Assembly (NCBI GenBank): GCA_949752795.1
Contig: OX457056.1
Location: 201,811,654 to 201,875,653 of the forward strand
Direction of reading: 5' to 3'
Length of the DNA: 64,000 bases
Source: Hyperoodon ampullatus
Taxonomy: Eukaryota; Chordata; Mammalia; Artiodactyla; Ziphiidae
Position 1 is the stretch's first letter. Each line of letters opens with the position of its first letter. The position numbers and the translations under genes are program-made. Shown here piece after piece: positions 57,901-64,000 of this stretch. The notes under the pieces are model-generated. The model was not told the origin of the DNA. It worked only from the letters and a program-made list of their open reading frames with translations, and ran no database searches.

Positions 57901-60239
57901 CATCAAGCAATCAGATAGCCAGTAAACCTATTCTCCTGCTAAATTCCATAAACTGAATGGGGAGGGTAGATTATGTTCATTTTTGTTTCTTACTAGGGAA
58001 CATGACGCCTGATCTTTCAAATGGTTATTTATTTCATATATTGTAGCTACCAGTCAGCCAGCCATTTGCAAATAGTGAAATAAACACACTGCTGGAAAGG
58101 AGTTTCTTCTCTATGGGTCTGTAGTGCCCAGGAAGTCAGATGTAATGTGGTTCTGTTTATTTATGTAGGCATTTATTCTCTTTCTAGTGAGCAAGTAGTT
58201 TTCTTTTCTCTATTCCTACACAAAAGTTAAATAAAGGAGTACCCAAGGAGGGCTGGGATACTTGGTTTGTAGTAGTTGAAATACCGTTTGATATCAGGGG
58301 ATCTTTTCATAAAGAGAGTTTCCCTCTCAGTTCAGAAGAAAGCTCCAGAGAGCGCTCCCTTTTGATCTCATTGTTAGAGCAAACACATCTGTAGAGAGGG
58401 GGATGTTCCAGAAGTCCAGTGTGAGGGTTTGTCTCATCTCCCTCCACCTCCCAATCAAAGGATTTTACTCTGTGGCTTCTTTTGCTCTTTTTGCCTGTGA
58501 AGTGAGGGATAAGAGCTAATTGCTCATATGGCAGCCAGCCTGCCTTAATATGTGGATTATTAACATGATACTGTCCTCTGTTGAGTCATAGCAACTGCTG
58601 TGAACAAATGTGTAAATCCATACTGGAAAAAAAGTGTTGCAAATGCCTTTCATCAAAATGGAAGACTGCTTCAACTTCTATTTACTCCTCTAGTTGCAAT
58701 CAAGCTTTCTTTTTCTTTTTTCTTTTTCCTCTCTTTTCCCTTTCTCCCCTCCCTCTCTCTTTCAGAAATACATAAAGCCTAATCCTCCCAATGAGTACTG
58801 CGATCATTTGAAGTTTGTGTATAGGCCAACCCCATATCATCAAAAATTGTTGTGTAACCCCATGATTCCCAGGCCTCAGCTGGTGGCCTAGTTATTTCAA
58901 ATAATATTTAATGCAATAAATTGTAGTGCAGTAAAGGAATTTGGACAGTCCCTTAGAGCTTATTGCAGTGGGATTTGACTTGATTTTAATAAAATGAAAT
59001 TCCAGTATAACCAAATAATTTCTTTGTGGCATGATTTAAAAGGCCTTTAAGTACAGGTATAGGAGATTGAGTTTGTAAAACCTCATCTGAATAATTGCAG
59101 TTTTATTCTTACCGGGTAAATGAACATTTCAAAAATACAGGAATTCTCCTTACTTAGCATAAGGTGATTTTTAATAATTAGCAAAAGAAATGTAAGTGAA
59201 CAGCCTTACTTTTTGTACTGTTATGGGGAGAATAAAGATACCCTGGCTGTATGCATAAATTTGTTTACTAAGTTGTTTGATTCCTGTAGGTGGGTACTAA
59301 AAATGACTTTTTGGTACAGAAAACGTGGCATCCAGGTATTATGATGCCATGCTGCCTGCTAATGTTGAATATTTTGTGTGATTTATTTTTTTAAAGAAAA
59401 TTGTTCTTACTCATTCAACAGTCTTACAGTAAAGTCAGCCATAGACCAAATATTCAGGACTTATGTTGATACAAATGAAAGAAAAATACAACACAAGTAT
59501 TTGGTAATTAAGAAAACCAGAATGTCCATGTTACAAAAATTTGGTCATAGTCTTGTACTCTGGAGTCCTTATCTTAAGCCAATGACTTTTAAGATCTTTT
59601 GTTTTCTGTACTGAAGCAGAATAGTGAAAATGTTTTTATAGAAAGTTATGAAAAAAAAGTATGTATTAATTTGCTTTGGGTCATTCTAATCTCTCTGGTA
59701 AATTCATAATTAGGAAGGCCTTTTTAAGACTGTGTTCTAGTCTCACAGGTACACAGCTTCTCCATATCTGGTAAATCTAAATTCATATGTGAGGAGGTTA
59801 TGTTTTTTTAAAGCATATTATTTACACAATTCACTGGAATGGCTCCTTTGGAAGTTGGGTGGCTCTCTTATGTAATTATGTACTTAGTAACCCTGTGTTA
59901 CACAGCAGTAGGAATTCAAATAAGAATAATTTACTGCTTATGCATAGTTATTAGAATTTTAAAGCATTTGTACAAAATTCTAGTTTATCAGAGTGTTATA
60001 TTTGACTAATTGCATACTTAATAAATAATAATGAATAAAATTTATTTTAGAAAGCAGCCAGGTTTGAATCCTAACAGTTCTAAATAAGCATCAGGAGCTG
60101 CTTCCTCCTCTCCCCCTTCACCTTATTGTTTAAAGGGATTTCCATCCCTTTAGGCCAGATTTTGTAGTGAAACTAATAATTACTGTTAAAAAAATCCATA
60201 TTAGATGTGTTGAAGATAGACTTAAATCATAGAATTATG
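54924..60239. other. Repeat-poor segment of intron 1
   Basis: About 5.3 kb without a single SINE, L1 or LTR that I can recognise, in a window where one occurs roughly every 1.5 kb. Contains the paired X-box-like motifs and a strong polypyrimidine tract. Confidence 0.6.
55770..55839 (+). promoter_or_regulatory. Two RFX X-box-like palindromes
   Basis: GTTGTTATGGCAAC (55770-55783) and GTTGTCATAGCAAC (55826-55839) each match the RFX consensus GTTGCCATGGCAAC at 12 of 14 positions, start-to-start spacing 56 bp. Both lie in the repeat-poor part of intron 1. Confidence 0.55.
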
Positions 60240-60410
60240 GAATTTTATTGCTGCAAGGTGTTGTTAGAAATATTTTAATCTACTCCATTTTACCAGTGGA
60301 GAAGCTGAGGCACATGGAAATTAAGTGAACTGCTCAAGATCTTACAGCTGGTTTGAGTACGAGTCTGCACCTTGTCCTGGATTAGTGTCTTAACTCCTGG
60401 GTTAGTGTCA
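60240..60410 (+). repeat. MIR
   Basis: CCATTTTACCAGTGGAGAAGC, GAGGCACATGGAAATTAAG and TCAAGATCTTACAGCTGG. Confidence 0.8.
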
Positions 60411-61027
60411 CACCTATTCTCAGTTGTTATGATAATGTAACAGTTCACTTCACCGGGATTTCTTGAACACTTCTGCTGGACTAGGCAGTGGACTAGGCAT
60501 CCAAAGATTATAAGAAAAGTGTGAGTTTATATGGGCTAACAATAATGATGTCAAACTAGTAATATTTTACATTTAAATTCTAATTTATCTAGTGTTTTTC
60601 AATGTTTATAAATGTTATAAATGTTTAAAGTTGGCTGAGCCTTTAAATCTAAATTTTCTACTAGATTATAATCTTTAAGGCAGGGACTCACTTGCTTTTC
60701 ATAATGTTAATCCAGTTTCATTTTGGAAGGCTTAAATTAAAAAAAATTTTTTTTGGAGCATTGATGACATTGTTGGAATAAGTGTAGCTTCCCATGGTGT
60801 CTACTCTGGGGATAATACTCATTTCAGAATTACACTTTTTTCTTAATTGAATACTTTTGATTTCAAGTTAAAAATTGTCTCATTTCCGCCTTAAGCAAGA
60901 AGGAGCACCTATTTTAAGGGTACAGAGATAGCTCATGGAACTAAAGGGGAAGATGTCAGGCACCACAAAGACATGGAGCCAGGCATTGGAACACCTTTAG
61001 TGCTCAAGGCAGCCACCTTGTATACCT

Positions 61028-61150
61028 GGGTCATGTATCCCACTTGGTCATGTTGTATAATCCTTTTTATAGGTTGCTGGATTTTATTTGCTAGTATTTA
61101 GTTTAGGACTTTTGCTTATATATTCATGAGAAATATTGGTCTGCTAATCT
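61028..61150 (-). mobile_element. L1M fragment
   Basis: TATCCCACTTGGTCATG, TATAATCCTTTTTATAGG and TTGGTCTGCTAATC are reverse L1 RT-region blocks. Confidence 0.65.
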
Positions 61151-61339
61151 CCATTCTGCTACTGAGACTGTCCAATGAGTTTAAAAATTTGTTATTTTCA
61201 GTTCTTATATTTCCACTTGGTTCTTATATATATCTGTTATTTCTTTGCTAATACCTTCTATCTTTCCATTTCTTTCAAGAGTGTTTGCCCTGAGTTATTG
61301 GAACATTTTTATACTATTTACTTTATTTATTTATTTTAA

Positions 61340-61667
61340 AATAAATTTATTTATTTATTTATTTATTTTTGGCTGCATTGGGTCTTCATTGCTGCATGCA
61401 GGCTTTCTCTAGTTGCGATGAGCGGGGGCTACTCTTCATTGCAGTGTGCGTGCTTCTCATTGTGGTGGCTTCACTTGTTGCAGAGCGCAGGCTCTAGGCA
61501 CGCGGGCTTCAGTAGTGGCTCTTGGGCTCTAGAGTGCAGGCTCACTAGTTGTGGTGCATGGGCTTAGTTGCTCCGAGGCATGTGGGATCTTCCTGGACCA
61601 GGGCTCGAACCCATGTCCCCTGCATTGGCAGGTGGATTCTTAACCACTGCACCATCAGGGAAGTCCT
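61340..61667 (-). mobile_element. Long CHR-type SINE
   Basis: TTTGGCTGCATTGGGTCTTC to CACCATCAGGGAAGTCC. Confidence 0.92.
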
Positions 61668-61783
61668 GAATTATTTATTTTTTGTATTCCATTTTATCTC
61701 CTCTGTTGGCTTAATAGGTACTTTTGCTTTGATTTAGTGGTTGCTCTAGAGAGTACAATATGCATTTAAAAATATTTACTGAG

Positions 61784-61900
61784 GGAAATCCCTGGCAGTT
61801 CAGTGGTTGGGATTCGGTGCTTTCACTGCCAGGGCCCAGGTTTGATCCCTGGTCAGGGAACTAAGATCCCACAAGTTGCATGGCATGGCCAAAATAAAAA
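61784..61900 (+). mobile_element. Short tRNA-derived SINE
   Basis: AAATCCCTGGCAGTTCAGTG head, GGTTTGATCCCTGG B box and GGCATGGCCAAAAT tail. Confidence 0.88.
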
Positions 61901-61904
61901 TTAT

Positions 61905-63009
61905 TGAGGTGAAATTCACATAACGTAAAATTAACCGTTTTAAAGCGAACAGTATAGGGTCATTTAGTACATTCACAATGTTATGCAATCACCACCTCTA
62001 TCTAGTTCCAAAACATTTCCATCAATCCAAGTAAAACTTATTCATTAAGCAGTTTCTGTCCATTTCCCCCTTCTTCCAGGCCCTGGCAATCACTAATCTG
62101 CATTCACCTATTCGGGATATTTTATATAAATGGAATCATACAATATGTGATCTTTTGTATATAGCTTCATTTACTTAGCATAATGTTTTTGAGGTTCACC
62201 TTGTATCAGTACTTCATTTTTATGGCTGAATAATATCCCATTGTGTGTATATACCACAATTCATATATCTGTTCATTTGTTGGTGAACATATAGGCTGTT
62301 TCTACCTTTTGGTTATTGTGAATAAGGTTGCTGTGAACATGTGTGTACATATATTTGTTTGAGTATTTTCAGTTCTTTGGGAAATATACCCAGGAGTGGA
62401 ACTGCTAGAAGTGGTCACATGGTAATTCTATGTTTAACCTTGTGAGGAACTGCCAAGCTGCTTTCTACAGTGGCTGAACTTTTCATATTCCCACTAGCAG
62501 TGTATGAGGGTTTCAGTTTCTCCACATCCTCACCATAACTTGTTATTTTCTGGTCTTGTTTTGTTTTGTTTTTAATTGTAGCTTCAAAAGCTTTTGAGAC
62601 TGGGTAGGACTTCGATGATAAAGATCCTTCCAGTCTATCTGGATCTCCTGGCATGCTTTTTTCCTGAGGTATCTAGATAGCTCTGGGGTTTTTTTTGTTT
62701 GTTTTTTATTGCTATCCTAGCGGGTGTGAAGGGCATCTCGTGGTTTTGATTTTTATTTTCCTAATGACTAATGATGTTGAGTCAATGTTTTTTTTTGTCA
62801 ATTTGTGTATTTTCTTTGGAGAAATGTCTATTCAAGTCCTTTGTCCATTTTTAATTGAGTTGTTTGTCTTTTTTTATTGAGTTGTGAAGTTCTTTATATT
62901 GATATATTCTGGATACTAGACCCTTATCAGATATATGATTTGCAAAACAGTATGCATCTTTAACTTATCACAGTCTCCCTTGAAGTATTATTTTACTTCA
63001 CATATGTAT
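61905..63009 (-). mobile_element. L1M fossil with an internal insertion
   Basis: GTGAAATTCACATAACG, GCAATCACCACCTCTATC, ATACCCAGGAGTGGAACTGC and CTAGACCCTTATCAGATATA give L1M 3' UTR and ORF2 end in reverse. About 62535-62695 is not L1-like. Confidence 0.8.
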
Positions 63010-63450
63010 TGTCAGGCCACTCAGGATGGCTGTTCTCTTGCTCTCTGTACATCCTCTGCCAGACCAGTGCCTGCTTCACCTATATATTACACACATGACT
63101 GACCTTCCTAGTACTTGCCCCAGGCCCCAGCTAGTGATTGATCTTATCAAAGGGGCGGTGAGGGGCGTGCCCTTCTGTTGGTTCCCCTGGTAACTAATGA
63201 GCCCACCTGATGTCAATTCCCCTATAACTGGTAATCTCCCTTTTCCCCTGGGAGTGAAGACTGCCACCATGTCCTGCCTGCTGACTGCCCCGACACAGTG
63301 GTGTGTCATTCCAGGACCTGGCTTCAGACGTGTAAGCTCCCCCATCCATTAACCCATTGTTGTCTCTGTTGCTGACTCTCACCTCTTTCTAAAGGCTTGA
63401 AGCTGGGCAAGCACAGGCCTTGCACGCCTGTGGGGTGAAGCCCAACAACA
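63010..63450 (+). mobile_element. Probable LTR (TG...CA) inside the L1M
   Basis: It begins TGTCAGGCCACTC and ends CCCAACAACA, is about 440 bases and GC-richer than its surroundings, and sits where the L1M sequence breaks off. No exact flanking duplication could be confirmed, and the family is not assigned. Confidence 0.45.
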
Positions 63451-63559
63451 TATAATATATTTCCATTTCCTCCTCCTATTCTTGGTGTTGTTTTCATATG
63501 TTTTATTTCCAAATATATTATGGATATCACAGTTCATTATTATTTTTACTTAAATTGTT

Positions 63560-63869
63560 ATTGTATTTAAATTTTTAAAAATTAATTTATTTATTTATTT
63601 ATTTTTGGCTGTGTTGGGTCTTCGTTTCTGTGCGAGGGCTTTCTCTAGTTGCGGCGAGCAGGGGCCACTCTGCTTCGTGGTGCACGGGCCTCTCACTGTC
63701 GCAGCCTCTCTTGTTACGGAGCACAAGCTCCAGACGCGCAGGCTCAGTAGTTGTGGCTCACGGGCCCAGCCGCTCCGTGGCATGTGGGATCTTCCCAGAC
63801 CAGGGCTTGAACCCGTGTCCCCTGCATTAGCAGGCAGATTCTCAACCACTGTGCCACCAGGGAAGCCCT
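63560..63869 (-). mobile_element. CHR SINE intermediate between long and short forms
   Basis: It carries the short form's central sequence (GGGCCTCTCACTGTCGCAG, CAGACGCGCAGGCTCAG) with the CACAACTACTGAG units largely deleted, yet keeps the long form's distal block (GGGTCTTCGTTTCTG, CTCTAGTTGCGGCGAG). Confidence 0.88.
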
Positions 63870-63930
63870 AAAATTTTTTTTAAATGAGAAAGATTTAAAG
63901 ATATTTACCCACATATTTATATTTCTGGAA

Positions 63931-64000
63931 CTTTTTTTTTTTTTTTTTTTTTTTTTTGCGGTAGTCGGGCCTCTCACTGTTTTGGCCTCCCCCATTGTGG
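63931..64000 (-). mobile_element. Short CHR SINE, cut by the window end
   Basis: A long T-tract, then GCGGTAGTCGGGCCTCTC and the start of the body. Confidence 0.9.

Larger units (their letters stand above)
17250..64000 (+). other. BTRC: BTRC intron 1 (5' part; continues past the window)
   Basis: The intron starts at the GTGAGG donor at 17250. I looked for the alternatively used exon 2 and for the exon encoding the next conserved segment and saw neither. Everything downstream is interpreted as intron 1 filled with repeats, one processed pseudogene and unique AT-rich DNA. A nested unrecognised gene cannot be excluded, but no open frame supports one. Confidence 0.75.

Noticed and set aside
1..64000. 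Bacterial-type systems (CRISPR, operons, phage defence)
   Set aside because: The repeat content and the spliced gene structure are mammalian; none of these applies.

Overview
The window looks like a toothed-whale (odontocete) genome. About thirty tRNA-derived CHR-type SINEs of the cetacean/hippo/ruminant lineage occur in both orientations. A short, internally deleted form is abundant and little diverged, which is typical of cetaceans and especially odontocetes. LINE-1 copies are of cetartiodactyl type, and no BovB or primate/rodent repeats are seen.

Layout. 1-16.7 kb is intergenic: a 5'-truncated L1 with target-site duplications (1.4-2.4 kb), a cluster of four related ERV LTRs (3.9-10.2 kb) of which two are clean solo LTRs with 4-bp duplications, CHR SINEs, MIR/MER/CR1-like fossils and simple repeats. 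16.7-17.6 kb is a CpG-island promoter holding exon 1 of BTRC (beta-TrCP1, an F-box/WD40 ubiquitin-ligase subunit) on the + strand. The exon encodes MDPAEAVLQEKALKFM and ends at a GTGAGG donor. 17.25-64 kb is read as the start of BTRC intron 1; I found no second BTRC exon, so the rest of the gene must lie beyond the window.

Inside the intron are many L1M fossils, MaLR/MLT1 LTRs, MIRs and CHR SINEs. A processed KCTD10 copy (41.57-45.08 kb) keeps a 300-codon open frame but shows CpG-type decay of arginine codons. A block of L1 pieces at 46.7-51.8 kb includes about 0.95-kb inverted arms. A stretch free of young repeats (about 54.9-60.9 kb) contains two RFX X-box-like motifs 56 bp apart.

Only one functional protein-coding gene is supported (BTRC exon 1). 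Almost every other open frame is a SINE, L1 or CpG-island shadow. The most useful leads are the ZNF143/YY1-type promoter, the paired X-boxes in the repeat-poor intron segment, the KCTD10 retrocopy, the LTR cluster, and a SINE copy intermediate between the long and short CHR forms.
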